64,000 nucleotides of DNA. It comes from Bombiscardovia asteroides_K. Lineage in GTDB: Bacteria > Actinomycetota > Actinomycetes > Actinomycetales > Bifidobacteriaceae. The notes beneath the pieces are model-generated. The model had not been told where the DNA came from and searched no databases. It worked only from the letters and a program-made list of their open reading frames with translations. The DNA lies in assembly GCF_048001765.1 (NCBI RefSeq), contig NZ_CP181447.1:62001-126000 (forward strand), in the 5' to 3' direction. Shown one piece after another: positions 16,579 through 26,900 of the stretch; the first letter of the stretch is position 1, and every line of letters starts with the position of its first letter. Made by a program: the position numbers and the translations under genes.

Positions 16579-19500
16579 TTACTCGTGCGAAGCGTGAAGC
16601 AGCTGGTGTGTTTCCTCCCTGTGACGGCGGGACGCCAGCACCCCGCCCATGGTTGTCATGCTGGTGGCCAGGGCCAGCAGAATGCCTTCCCCACCGGCAC
16701 GTGGAAGCACGCCGGCCGACAGGTACGTGTATCTGAGGGATGTGTCGGGCTGCTGGGGTGCGCCGCCCAGCGTGTAGTCCACGCTGACCGTGACCGTGGC
16801 CGGCAGATGTTCAGGTGTGAGCACGGTGGCGCTATTGCTATCGCCGTTCGTCATGCTTAATGCGGGAGTCTGGTCGAATCTGACGCCGGTGATCACCGGC
16901 GTCAGATTGAACACCACCGGCACAGGAACAGACTTATACGTACTGTAGCCGTCCGTGTTGTCGCCGAGCTGGCCATATTGATTGTTTCCCCACGCTTTGG
17001 CGTTCCATTCCGCGCCGATTGCCAGTGAATGCTCGTATCCGGCGCTGACCTGTGTGGCTTTGAGTCCTTTGCTCTTGTCGGCGGGGCTGGCGGGGTCGCG
17101 CACGTACGCAGGAACAGTCGTATACCCACCGTAGCCGACCGTGTTGTCGCCGAGCTGGCCATAGTTGTCGTTCCCCCAGGCGTAGGCGTAGCCGTCGCTG
17201 CCCAGGGCCAGTGAATGAGCGTATCCTGCGCTGACCTGTGTGGCTTTGAGTCCTTTGCTCGTATCGGTAGGATTGGTGGGGTCGCGCACGTGCACCGGAA
17301 CAGTCGTATACGCACCGTAGCCGCCCGTGTTGTCGCCGAGCTGGCCTTGGCGGTTCCATCCCCAGGCGTAGGCGTAGCCGTCGCTGCCCAGGGCCAGCGA
17401 ATGCTCGTATCCGGCGCTGACCTGTGTGGCTTTGAGTCCTTTGCTCTTGTCGGCGGGGCTGGCGGGGTCGCGCACGAGCACAGGAACAGACGAATCCGTT
17501 GTTTCGTTGTTACCAAGCTGACCATTGCCATTGTACCCCCATGCGTAGGCGTTGCCGTTGCTGCCCAGGGCCAGCGAATGATTGCCTCCGCCGCTGACCT
17601 GCACGTAGGTGAAGTCTACGGGCGCGTCTGCAAGTTTCTCCACTTTGACTGGCGTAATCTGGGTGGTGGTCGTCCCGTCGCCGAGCTGGCCATAGTAGTT
17701 GTATCCCCAGGCGTAGGCGTTGCCGTCGCTTCCTAGGGCCAGCGAATGCCGCTCTCCGGCGCTGACCTGCACGTAGGTGAAATCCGCAGGCAGATCCGGA
17801 TACGTCTTGCGATCAGGCTTCCTCACCATGACTGGTGTAGTCTGGCTGGTTTTCGTCCCGTCGCCGAGCTGGCCAGAGCTGTTGTATCCCCATGCGTAGG
17901 CGTTGCCGTCGCTGCCCACAGCCAAGGAATGAGAGCCTCCGGCGCTGACCTGCACGTAGGTGAAATCCGCAGGCAGATCCGGATACGTCTTGCGATCAGG
18001 CTTCCTCACCATGACTGGTGTAGTCTGGCTGGTTTTCGTCCCGTTGCCGAGCTGGCCAGAGCTGTTGTATCCCCATGCGTAGGCGTTGCCGTCGCTGCCC
18101 ACGGCCAAGGAAAAACGAGAGTTGTAGTCTTTACCTCCGCTGACCTGGCTGAACCTGATGCCACGGGTGGTGTTTTCTGGCGGGATGATGGTGGTGGATT
18201 CCCTGCCCAGCTGGCTGCCCTTATTAGGGCTGATGCTCCACTTGGTGTTCCGGCTTTCCGGCGTCCACTTGGCGGTCAGGGTCAGATCCTTGTCGACGGG
18301 TCTGCTGAAATCATAGGCGACCTGCCCGATGAACCACCCGTCGAACAGGAAGCCCTTACGCGTAGGGTCAGGGGATGGCCGCTTCGCCCTGCTGTTCGGT
18401 GCAGGGAAATGCTGGTCTGCGGGTCTGGGGCTTCCTCCGTTCGCATTGAAGGTGACGGTGTGGGTCATGCCCTGCCTGTCGTCTCTGGTCAGTGTCTGGT
18501 CGACCGTGTAGTTGAGGCTCCTGGTGAAGGGCTGGCCGTCCTGCCTGCCGGTGATGGTGATGGCGGCTTCTCCCGGCTTTCGGTCGGGTATGTCCGTCTG
18601 CCAGGAGTCGCTGTACTTAGTAAATTTGAGCGGCTGGCCGTCCATGCTTACTGATTCCAAGGTGAGGGCGTTGCTGGTGTCGAGCTTGGCTGGCTTGCCG
18701 GGCTGGCCCTGCTCGTCCAAGCTCCACGCGAGCATGCTGCCCTGCCGGTCGATGGCGGTGATACTGCTGCCGACAGCGGCGGCTTGTGTATAGGGTTGTT
18801 CCCTATTGTCTGCCCGGATGAGTGTTTCGTCGGGCTTCCAGCTCCAGATACGGCCATCCGTGCTGGTGATGATGGCCTGGTCCTTGTTGGCTGTGAGCTG
18901 GCTGGCTTTCATGCCTTCCGGCAGGTTGACGGCTTTGGCGCTGGTCGTGCTGTCGGCCAGATGATAGGCCTGCTCGTTTGTGTCCAGGAGGAGGAATCCC
19001 TGGTTGAGGGCTTGGGTTTGGGTGATGCGCATGCCCTGGTCTTGCCTGATGCGTTCGGGCTTGACGTTGGCGGTCCTGCTTGCGTCCCAGGTCCAGGCCT
19101 GCCCGTCGGAGTCCAGGGCGAGGATCCGGCTGCCGGAGGCAACGGCGGTGACGGCCTGTGCCTTTCCGGGCAGGCTGGTCTCGGCCTGCTCCAGGAATTT
19201 CGGGTTCAGGTCCTGGCTGTCGGCATCATTGGCCCGGTAGATGTGGATTCGTCCCTGCCGGTCCACTGCCAGGAGCCGGTCATCGTTCATGCTGATGCTG
19301 GTGAACCTGGCATTCTGGTTGGGGCTGATAATCGTGGGTGCCGCTTGTCCGCTGGCCCATGTGTAGATGTGCTGGTCGGATCCCAGTGCGGCCTGCCATC
19401 GGCTGCCGGCTGCAACCTGCAGGTAGTGGAACCCGTCGGATGTCTGGGCGGGGGAGGGCACCTGCACGGTTGTTCCATCCTGCGCCCAGGTGTAGATGCG

Positions 19501-20173
19501 GCCGTCGCCGGTCAGGCCGAGAGTCTGCTCTCCTGCAGTGTGAATGCTGGCGAACTGAGGTTCCTGCGGGTTGGGTGGGCTGATGGTCAGCCGGGTGCCG
19601 GTGGCGGGCCCGTGGTCCGGGCTCAGCGTCCAGTCCGTGGTCTTCGACCACTGGGCTTTCAGCGTCGTGTCCTGGAGGATGGGGGTCTGGAAGTCGAAGG
19701 GCTGCCCGTCATGGGTCCATCCGTCGAACCGGAAGCCCTCACGTGCAGGGTTCTGTTGCGGGGGAGCGGCGAGGGTGCCGGTCTTCACGCTCACCGGTGT
19801 GGGTGTGCTGCCGTCGGCGGGGTCGAAGCGCACCGTGTGCGTGGCTTGATCATCGGTATCGGATGGCTTGGTTGAAGCGGATCCTGTGGTGTCGGGCGTG
19901 CCTGTTGAGGGTTGCGGAGTGTTTGGGCTTGGTGTCGTGGAGCTCAGCGGCGAGGAAGGTGTCAGTGGTGATGGTGTGGGCAGTGGGGTATTGGTTGCGT
20001 TGCTGGGGAGGGTGCCGGGGGTTTGCTCAGCTACGCGAGGGGTCTGACGACCCCCCCCCCCCGGTGAGGATAGGAGCATCCGCGTTGGCGGATGCGACGC
20101 CCAGGCCTGCCAGCAGGCCCAGCAGGACGATCGCCGTCGCCAGTGCGCGACGCAGTTGGGAAACCAGATGCAT
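16579..20173 (-). CDS. Giant RCC1-repeat, InlB-repeat surface protein; phase-shifted (frameshift at poly-G tract)
   Basis: The intended protein is ~1197 residues. From ATG 20173 a clear signal peptide (LRRALATAIVLLGLLAGLGVASANA) runs into 12 G (coding strand) at 20062-20051 and then stops at TGA 20029-20027. Losing one G, or gaining two, joins it in frame to the long frame that continues to 16579. That frame has a Pro/Ser/Thr-rich spacer, an InlB-type B-repeat (FRFDGWTHDGQPFDF), a first degenerate RCC1-like region, a second InlB repeat (FLFDGWFIGQVAYDF), about seven well-kept RCC1 repeats (SDGNAYAWGYNSSGQLGDG) and a C-terminal sorting-like end: LPRAG, hydrophobic stretch, RRHREE. It is likely a wall-anchored adhesin or binding protein. 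As sequenced it is OFF, unless the tract length is a sequencing error. Confidence 0.82.
17041..17490. repeat. Three 186-bp RCC1 coding repeats
   Basis: The phrase encoding KGLKATQVSAGYEHSLALGSD recurs at a period of 186 bp (62 codons), with copies beginning near 17041, 17227 and 17413. The copies are more diverged than the 183-bp pair, but segments of over 60 bases are almost unchanged. Confidence 0.7.
17758..18112. repeat. Near-identical 183-bp tandem repeat inside the RCC1 region
   Basis: Two adjacent units of 183 bp (61 codons), starting at 17758 and 17941, are nearly identical for some 165 bases (two differences noted, for example CCGTCGC versus CCGTTGC). Each encodes one RCC1 blade with its connecting loop (RKPDRKTYPDLPADFTYVQV). 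Confidence 0.8.
20051..20062. repeat. Homopolymeric C12 tract (G12 on coding strand) at signal-peptide junction
   Basis: Twelve consecutive C sit 36 codons downstream of ATG 20173. A length of 11 (or 14) would fuse the signal peptide to the RCC1 protein; 12 leads to a stop eight codons later. Position and effect are those of a slipped-strand phase-variation switch. Confidence 0.85.
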
Positions 20174-20454
20174 GAAACCAAAACCCCTTCACCAACACCA
20201 GGCGGGATCAACGCCGCCTGTCTAATAAAGTTCTTCCTGTCGGAAAGCCACCCATTGCTCAATACCAGCCCGTACAACAGACTACACGAGCCATGACAAA
20301 AGCCAGTTGTCTTCTCGACATCCCCTGCTTTTCAGCCTACCACCCAACCCACAAACAACACACGATCACATCAAAAGCACTTGGATACGGCGAGGCCCCG
20401 CCTCCTGCTATCTGCAAGAGAACGGGGTCTCATCCTTAAACCGTCAAGCGGAGA

Positions 20455-23214
20455 TCAGCCGGTGTTCTGCAGTCCGGCGGCGACTCCCGAAACGGTGCAG
20501 AGGATCAGGTAGATGAAGTCGGCCTGTTGGCTCTTGCTGAGCTCCTCCTTGTCGTTGCGGCGACGCAGGGCCCGCAGGGCGCGCACCTGGGTCACCGACA
20601 GGGCGTCCACATATGGAGAGCGGATCCGGATGGCCTGGCCCAGCACGTGGCGGTGCTGCAGGGGCCACTCGTCGCCCACAATCTGCAGAACCCATTTGCG
20701 GGTCAGTTCCATCTCCGAGAGGACCTTCTGGCTCAGGTCGTCCCGGTCTCCCAGGGAGAGGTACATCTTGGCGATGCGCTCGTCGGTCTTGGCCAGGCTC
20801 ATCTCGATGTTGTCGATGAAGGTGCTGAAGAGCGGCCACTCCTCGTAGGCCTGACGCAGGGTCTCCAGGTCGCCGAACTTCTCGCAGGCGGTGCCCAGGC
20901 CGTACCAGGCGGCCAGGTTGATTCGGGCCTGCGCCCATGAGAAGACCCAGGGTATGGTCCGCAGATCGTCCAGGGACTTGGCGCCCAGGCCGCGCTTGGC
21001 CGGCCGGGAGCCGATGGGCAGCAGGCCGATTTCGTTCAGAGGCGTCACGATGGAGAACCAGGGGGCGAAGTCCGGCGTGTGGAGCAGGTCCAGGAAGCGC
21101 TCGTGGGCTGCCTGGTCCAACTTGTCGGCCATGTCCGCGTACTTCTCGGTCATGGTGGTGTTGCGTTCCTCCACGCTGGGCGCGGACTGGAGCAGGGTGG
21201 CTGCAGCCACGGACTCGATGTGGCGGATGGCCAGGACCGGGTTGCCGTAGCGGGCGAAGATGACCTCGCCCTGTTCGGTCAGCTTGAACCGGCAGTTGAC
21301 CGAGCCCACAGGCTGGGCCAGCACGGCACGGTTGGCGGGGCCGCCTCCACGGCCTACAGCGCCGCCGCGTCCATGGAAGAGGGTCAAGTCAATGTCATGG
21401 CTCTCGGCCCACTTGGCGATGCGCTCCTGGGCGGAGTGCAGGGCCAGGGTTGCCGAGACGGGGCCGGCATCCTTGGAGGAGTCGGAGTAGCCCAGCATGA
21501 CCTCCATCTTGTTGCCGGTCTCCTTGAGCCGGGCCTGGACCTCGGGGATCTTGATGATCTCCTCCAGCACGTCCACCGAGTTCTGCAGATCCTCCAGCTG
21601 TTCGAACAAGGGGATCACGTCGATGACCGGCACATCCTCGGCATGCTCGAAGGCCAGCCGGTTGAGCTCGTAGACGTCCTTGACGTTCTGCGCCGACTTG
21701 GTGAAGGAGATGATGTAGCGGCGGGCGGCCTTCTGGCCGTTGCGCTTCTGGATGGCTCCCAGGGCCCGGAAGGTGTCGAGTACCTCATGGGTCATGGGCT
21801 GCAGCTCGCCGCGCTCGCCGTGCAGGCCGTGCTCGCGGATGTCCTCCAGGGCGCGGGCGTGGACCAGGGAGTGCTGGCGGAACTCCATCTCCACCATGTG
21901 GAAGCCGAAGGTCTGGGCCTGCCAGATCAGATCCTGCAGGGGGCCGTAGGCCTGGCGGACCGCGCCCGCCTTGGCCAGGGAGTCCTGGACCACGCGCAGG
22001 TCGGCGATGAAGTCGTCACAGTCGGCATACATGAGGTCGGCATCACGCTGGATGGTGGCCTGCAGACGGTCGGCGATGACCAGGACCACGGCCCGGTGCA
22101 GCTCGTTGTGCGAGATGGTGGTGGCCCGGTCGGTCAGGCGCTCGCTCATCTCCTTCTGGTGGCTCCACAGGCTCCTCAGCTCGGGGCTGGGGGGCGTGGT
22201 GGTCACCTCCATGGTCATATTGCGGCCCACGGTGGTGGTGGCCTTGACCAGTGCCTCGAGCATGTGGTCGGAGAACTTGCGGGCCACCTTGCGGGAGACC
22301 TTGGCGGTCACGTTGGGGTTGCCGTCACGGTCGGAGCCGATCCAGCTGCCCGGGTGGAAGAAGGCGGGGCAGACGGGCTTGACCATGCCGGCCTTCTTGC
22401 CCAGCATCCAGTCATCAAAGCGGCGGTAGACCCTGGGAATGGTCTCGAAGAGCGTGGCGTCGAAGATGTCCAGAATGGTATTGGCTTCCTCAACGGGTGT
22501 CGGCTTCTTGGCTGCGATGGGCGAAGTGCGGAAGAGGGCGTCGATCTCGTTGTGCAGCAGACGCTCGTTCTCCTCCAGCTCGGAACCGCCCAGACCGCGG
22601 CGGACGGCCAGCAGGTTGGCGATGCGCCGGATCTTGCCCTCCACGGCCTTGCGCCTCGCCTCGGTGGGGTGGGCGGTGAAGACGGGGTGGAACTCCAGCT
22701 TTTCCAGCAGCTCCGAGGCCTTGGCCGGGCCCATCTCCTGAAGGAGCTGGCTGTAGGCGCTGGTCATCTCGTTGATGGGGTCGGTGCCCTTGGTTTTAAG
22801 GTCCACCTTGCCTTCGCGCTCATGCAGGACCTTCACCCGGTAGTTCTCCTCGCAGAGGTTGGCCAGATGGAAGTAGGTGGTCAGGGCGCGGGCCAGCAGC
22901 TGGGAATCCTTGACGGATGTGTCGTCGATCAGGGCTACGGCCTTGGCCAGGCCGTCCTCGTCAGGCACGGGGTCCGAGGGGTGGCGGTTGAAGTGCTCGG
23001 CGCTGGCCGTCATCACGTCCTCGCGCAGGGAGTCGAAGCGTTTGAGCAGCTGTTGATCGAATTCCCCCAACACATCCCTGAGCAGCCGCAGGCACAAGGC
23101 CATGTCCTCATCCAACGATTGAGGTAGCTTGCGTTCCTCCGGTCCCTTGGTCCCGGTGCCGGATGTGACCAGGGTCGCATCGGCAGCCGTGATTTGCTGA
23201 TTACTATCTGTCAT
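20455..23214 (-). CDS. ppc: Phosphoenolpyruvate carboxylase
   Basis: A 919-residue PEPC, which carboxylates phosphoenolpyruvate with bicarbonate to oxaloacetate and refills C4 intermediates. The catalytic His lies in FTAHPTEARRK (near residue 179), the glycine loop is FHGRGGAVGRGGGP, and the conserved GYSDSSKDAG and C-terminal QNTG are intact. AAGGAGG lies directly upstream of ATG 23214. The N-terminal ~30 residues are a variable extension. It is monocistronic and divergent from the ThrE-type gene. Bifidobacteria typically depend on this enzyme for aspartate-family amino acids. Confidence 0.97.
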   Translation of the reverse strand: MTDSNQQITAADATLVTSGTGTKGPEERKLPQSLDEDMALCLRLLRDVLGEFDQQLLKRFDSLREDVMTASAEHFNRHPSDPVPDEDGLAKAVALIDDTSVKDSQLLARALTTYFHLANLCEENYRVKVLHEREGKVDLKTKGTDPINEMTSAYSQLLQEMGPAKASELLEKLEFHPVFTAHPTEARRKAVEGKIRRIANLLAVRRGLGGSELEENERLLHNEIDALFRTSPIAAKKPTPVEEANTILDIFDATLFETIPRVYRRFDDWMLGKKAGMVKPVCPAFFHPGSWIGSDRDGNPNVTAKVSRKVARKFSDHMLEALVKATTTVGRNMTMEVTTTPPSPELRSLWSHQKEMSERLTDRATTISHNELHRAVVLVIADRLQATIQRDADLMYADCDDFIADLRVVQDSLAKAGAVRQAYGPLQDLIWQAQTFGFHMVEMEFRQHSLVHARALEDIREHGLHGERGELQPMTHEVLDTFRALGAIQKRNGQKAARRYIISFTKSAQNVKDVYELNRLAFEHAEDVPVIDVIPLFEQLEDLQNSVDVLEEIIKIPEVQARLKETGNKMEVMLGYSDSSKDAGPVSATLALHSAQERIAKWAESHDIDLTLFHGRGGAVGRGGGPANRAVLAQPVGSVNCRFKLTEQGEVIFARYGNPVLAIRHIESVAAATLLQSAPSVEERNTTMTEKYADMADKLDQAAHERFLDLLHTPDFAPWFSIVTPLNEIGLLPIGSRPAKRGLGAKSLDDLRTIPWVFSWAQARINLAAWYGLGTACEKFGDLETLRQAYEEWPLFSTFIDNIEMSLAKTDERIAKMYLSLGDRDDLSQKVLSEMELTRKWVLQIVGDEWPLQHRHVLGQAIRIRSPYVDALSVTQVRALRALRRRNDKEELSKSQQADFIYLILCTVSGVAAGLQNTG

Positions 23215-23406
23215 CAGTCCTCCTTATCGAGCCGCAGGTTGCCCGGTCTTCGACCATTCCACGGCTCCTCCGCGGTTATTGGTGGTCGGCGTTGCAGGCC
23301 CACAGCCTTCGGTTCGATGGCTCGCGGCCCATTCTAGGACGCTTTCTGGTCAGATTCGTTTCATGGTCCTATGCGGCGGTGCTGCGGTAGGTGACCCGGA
23401 TGGAGT

Positions 23407-25275
23407 ATGAATGTGGGTGTGAAATTCAAGAGCAGGAGTTCCAAGGACAGCTATCGAGGCAGGGCCGCAGCCGCGGTTAGTCGGGTCAACAAGTACCACA
23501 CCCACTCCATTCCGCTGGATATGGAGGACATTGAACGCGATTACGACAAGCCCATTGTCGATGCCTGCATCGCGGCCAAGACCAGCCTGATTGTGCGGGT
23601 GGGCATGCTGGAGCTGGGAGCCGGCACGGGAAGCTTCCGTGTGCGCGAGATGATGCACAGGATCGCCTACCCCATGGGCGTGCATGTGCGGGCCGACGTG
23701 AACCTGACCGACATCGAGGCCACCTGCACGGATGGCGTGTCTCGGATTACCGAGGTGGTGGACCTGCCCACCACCGGGGTCAACACCGAGCGGATCTGGC
23801 TCCTGGAGCACTTCGCGGACTGGCTCAGCGTCAAGTGTGGGCAGGCGGGGACCTACCACACCATGACGGTGGTCTCCCGGGAGCTGGTGGACAACCTGGA
23901 TGAGCCGAACGTCTACGCGGCGGCCCGCAAGGCGGTCAAGGAGGTGCTGGCCCAGGACCAGGAGGCGGCCAAGGCGCTCAAGGATGCGGTGGCCACCGCC
24001 GTGCACAACGAGGACGAGATAAGCCAGAGCCGAATCGATGCGGCGGCCATAGACACCAGGACGGCCGCCGGTCTGGGCACCGTAGGCTCCACGCCTCGGC
24101 CGGATGATTCCGAAGGCTCCAAGGTTGCTTTCGCTTCTGCTGATGCCGTGGATAAGAATTCAGATTCGGGTGACGCTGGTTCTGCAACCACTGAGTCTTC
24201 TGCAACCAGCCAAGGGCGCGACTCTGCGTCTGGGCGGCCTGCCTCTTCTGATAAGTCCGCGTCATCAGAGCCGCAGGCAACGAGTGGCATCACTGTCCGG
24301 CAGGCGCATGAACGCCTGGACCTGATCGAGCGACGTAAACCCCTCTATTCGCCCCTCTTCTCGGGCTTCGCCTCGGCCGTGGCCTGCGCGGCCTTCGTCT
24401 TCCTGCTGGGCGGCGGTCCCTACGACATGGCCGGAGCCTTCGTCGGCGCTGGCATAGGCCAGTGGGTGCGTCGTCAGATGCTGGGCAGGCGGATCAACCA
24501 GTTCTTCGCCACCGGGGTTGCAGTCATCATCGCCGCACTGGCCTGCGTCGGCACGCTGAGGCTGGTGGGTATCTTCGACCCGGTGGCCCTGAGGCACGAC
24601 ACGGCTTACATCGGTGCCATCCTCTTCGTCATTCCTGGTTTCCCCCTGGTCACCGGTGGCCTGGACATCGCCAAGCTGGACTTCCCCTCGGGGGTACAGC
24701 GCATCACCTACGCCTTCTCGATCATTTTGGTGGCCACGCTGGGTGGCTGGGCCGTGGCGCGGATGGTCATGCTCAACCCGCAGGGTTTTGAACCAATGAA
24801 TCTGAGCCCCTGGCTGATGGCCGGACTGCGCATGATAGCAGCATTCTGCGGGGTCTGGGGCTTCTCGGTTCTCTTCAACTCACCCCAGCGCATGGCCCTG
24901 GTGGCCGCCGTCATCGGTGCCCTGACCGATACCATGCGCCTGGAGATGCAGGACCTGCTCCACGTCCCTCCGGAGATGGCCGCTTTTCTCGGTGCCTTCC
25001 TGGCCGGCATGCTGGCCACGGTCTGGCGCTCCTCGGTCCGTCACGGCCTGCTGCCGCCCCACCTGGGCTACCCAAGAATCAGCCTGACCGTGCCCTCCAT
25101 CGTCATCATGGTGCCTGGGTTGTATATGTACCGGGCCATGTTCTACCTGGGGCAGTTCAATACACTCAACGCCCTGGACTGGGCCTTCCGGGCCTTCATG
25201 GTCATCATCTGCCTGCCCATCGGCCTGGTCACTGCCCGGGTGCTCACCGACCGCTCTTGGCGGTACGACGTCTAG
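23407..25275 (+). CDS. ThrE-type threonine/serine exporter
   Basis: A 622-residue fused exporter. The N-terminal domain (residues ~50-200, ThrE/DUF1212) contains the conserved GAGTGSFRVREMM segment. A Ser/Asp/Ala-rich, low-complexity linker follows (about 215-300). The C-terminal half has about ten membrane segments, ending with a ThrB-like DUF3815 domain (LPPHLGYPRISLTVPSIVIMVPG). The family exports L-threonine and L-serine using the proton gradient. ATG 23407 has GGATGGAG just upstream. Its stop overlaps that of the convergent trpS by four bases (CTAG). Confidence 0.9.
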   Translation: MNVGVKFKSRSSKDSYRGRAAAAVSRVNKYHTHSIPLDMEDIERDYDKPIVDACIAAKTSLIVRVGMLELGAGTGSFRVREMMHRIAYPMGVHVRADVNLTDIEATCTDGVSRITEVVDLPTTGVNTERIWLLEHFADWLSVKCGQAGTYHTMTVVSRELVDNLDEPNVYAAARKAVKEVLAQDQEAAKALKDAVATAVHNEDEISQSRIDAAAIDTRTAAGLGTVGSTPRPDDSEGSKVAFASADAVDKNSDSGDAGSATTESSATSQGRDSASGRPASSDKSASSEPQATSGITVRQAHERLDLIERRKPLYSPLFSGFASAVACAAFVFLLGGGPYDMAGAFVGAGIGQWVRRQMLGRRINQFFATGVAVIIAALACVGTLRLVGIFDPVALRHDTAYIGAILFVIPGFPLVTGGLDIAKLDFPSGVQRITYAFSIILVATLGGWAVARMVMLNPQGFEPMNLSPWLMAGLRMIAAFCGVWGFSVLFNSPQRMALVAAVIGALTDTMRLEMQDLLHVPPEMAAFLGAFLAGMLATVWRSSVRHGLLPPHLGYPRISLTVPSIVIMVPGLYMYRAMFYLGQFNTLNALDWAFRAFMVIICLPIGLVTARVLTDRSWRYDV

Positions 25276-26357
25276 TAGCGCATGCCCATGGCCGAGCGGA
25301 CCTGATCAAGGGTCTCCTCGGCTATCTGGTTGGCACGCTTGTTGCCCTCGACCAGGATGTCGCGCACGGTGTCCATGTCCTTGGCCAGCTCGGCACGGCG
25401 CTCACGGTGGGGTGCCAGGAACTCGTTGACCGACTTGGTCACGTAGGCCTTGAGGGCACCCGAGCCGGCGTTGCCGATCTCATCGGCGATGTCCTCGGGC
25501 TTCCGGTCGGTTACCAGGCCGGCTGTGGTCAGCAGGGCCGAGACCTGGGGGCGGTTCACGGGGTCGAAAGTGATTTTGCGCTCAGAGTCGGTGGGGGACT
25601 TGCGGATCAGCTTCGCCGTCTCCTCAGCGGTGGCGCCCAGCATGATGGAGTTACCGTAGGACTTGCTCATCTTGCGGCCGTCCAGACCCGGAATCTCAGG
25701 GGTGTCAGACAGGATGGCATCAGGTTCGGGGAAGACCGGGGCCTGGCCGGGGTAGCGCTCGTCGAAGCGGCGGGCGATGGTCCGGGTCAGCTCCACATGC
25801 GGCAGGTTGTCCTTGCCGATGGGCACCACGTTGGCCTTGCAGAAGAGTATGTCGCAGGCCTGGTGGACCGGGTAGGTCAGCAGCAGGCCGGTCAGGGCGT
25901 GGCCGCTGGCCTCCATCTCGGCCTTGACGGTGGGGTTGCGGTGAAGCTCGGCCTCGGTCACCAGGGAGAGGAAGGGCAGCAGCAGCTGGTTCTCTGCAGG
26001 GGTGGACGAGTGGGTGAAGATCATGGTCTTCTTGGGGTCGATGCCCGCAGCCAGATAGTCCAGCACCAGGTTGAGCACGTTGTCGCGGATGTGCTCCGTG
26101 GTGTCCCGGTCGGTGATGACCTGGTAGTCGGCGATGACGATGTTGGTGTGCACGCCGCGATTCTGCATCTGGACGCGCTCACGGATGGAGCCGAAGTAAT
26201 GGCCCAGGTGGAGCCTGCCCGTCGGGCGGTCGCCGGTCAGCATGGTGTAGCGGCTCGGATTCTTGTCCAGCTCGGCCAGCACCTGGTCGGACCGATGCTT
26301 GGCGGCTCTGAAGCTGTCGCTGATCTCGTTGCCTGCCGCTGTGACTTCTTCCTGCAT
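25272..26357 (-). CDS. trpS: Tryptophan--tRNA ligase
   Basis: A 361-residue class I aminoacyl-tRNA synthetase, charging tRNA-Trp. The HIGH-like motif is PTGRLHLGHYFGS (near residues 45-57) and KMSKS is present as GRKMSKSYGNSI. The start at 26357 has GAGGGTGGGA upstream; a longer frame reaching 26450 lacks similarity. Its stop shares CTAG with the convergent exporter gene. Single gene; no T-box or other leader could be recognised between 26358 and 26510. Confidence 0.96.
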   Translation of the reverse strand: MQEEVTAAGNEISDSFRAAKHRSDQVLAELDKNPSRYTMLTGDRPTGRLHLGHYFGSIRERVQMQNRGVHTNIVIADYQVITDRDTTEHIRDNVLNLVLDYLAAGIDPKKTMIFTHSSTPAENQLLLPFLSLVTEAELHRNPTVKAEMEASGHALTGLLLTYPVHQACDILFCKANVVPIGKDNLPHVELTRTIARRFDERYPGQAPVFPEPDAILSDTPEIPGLDGRKMSKSYGNSIMLGATAEETAKLIRKSPTDSERKITFDPVNRPQVSALLTTAGLVTDRKPEDIADEIGNAGSGALKAYVTKSVNEFLAPHRERRAELAKDMDTVRDILVEGNKRANQIAEETLDQVRSAMGMRY

Positions 26358-26510
26358 GGTCCCACCCTCGTCGTCGTGCCGAATGTCCTTCTGGGAATTG
26401 CTTTTATGGTAAAAGTCCGAGCCGACAAGATGCGTAGGTGGTACTCTCATAAATGATGCAAATTCACATTCAAGTTGCCTAAGTGCACGTTACCTGGCGA
26501 AGGGGGTCGG

Positions 26511-26894
26511 ATGGGCCGCGGACGTCAGAAGGCTAAGCAGACGAAAATAGCCCGGAAGCTCAAATATCTGACAACGGACACGGATTACGACGAGCTGGCC
26601 AAAGAGCTCAGCAGCAAGGAACCCGGAACCAGGGGCAAAGATCCCTTCAAAATGGTTGAAGAGGAGTACTCCAAGCCGGATTCTCGCAAATCGGGGGGCC
26701 AGGACCCCGAAGACTCCACGGACGATGATCTGGACGATTACGCCCGGTGGGCCGCCGAAGCTGCTGCCAAGGCCACCTCTGGGGAGATGCCGGCCACGCC
26801 CAAGCCGCACAAGCGCATACCCATTCCCGTGCCCAGTGCGCTCAAACACCACAAGGATCAGAAGACCGCAGCCAAGGGGTCGTCGAGCAAGTAG
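26511..26894 (+). CDS. DUF3073 domain-containing protein
   Basis: A 127-residue hydrophilic protein. Residues 1-40 (MGRGRQKAKQTKIARKLKYL, then TTDTDYDELAKEL) are the actinobacterial DUF3073 signature; function unknown. The rest is acidic (DPEDSTDDDLDDYARW) and then basic with Pro/Lys. ATG 26511 is preceded by GAAGGGGG; codons further upstream lack similarity. No signal peptide or membrane segment. It converges on the SCP_3 gene with a six-base gap. Confidence 0.88.
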   Translation: MGRGRQKAKQTKIARKLKYLTTDTDYDELAKELSSKEPGTRGKDPFKMVEEEYSKPDSRKSGGQDPEDSTDDDLDDYARWAAEAAAKATSGEMPATPKPHKRIPIPVPSALKHHKDQKTAAKGSSSK

Positions 26895-26900
26895 CCGACC

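Noticed and set aside
17041..18112. RCC1 coding repeats considered as CRISPR or rearrangement artefact
   Set aside because: They keep the reading frame and encode consistent RCC1 blades of 61-62 codons.
21079..23127. A 682-codon open frame on the plus strand opposite ppc
   Set aside because: It is the antisense shadow of a highly G/C-ending real gene; ppc on the other strand has complete PEPC motifs and a perfect ribosome binding site.
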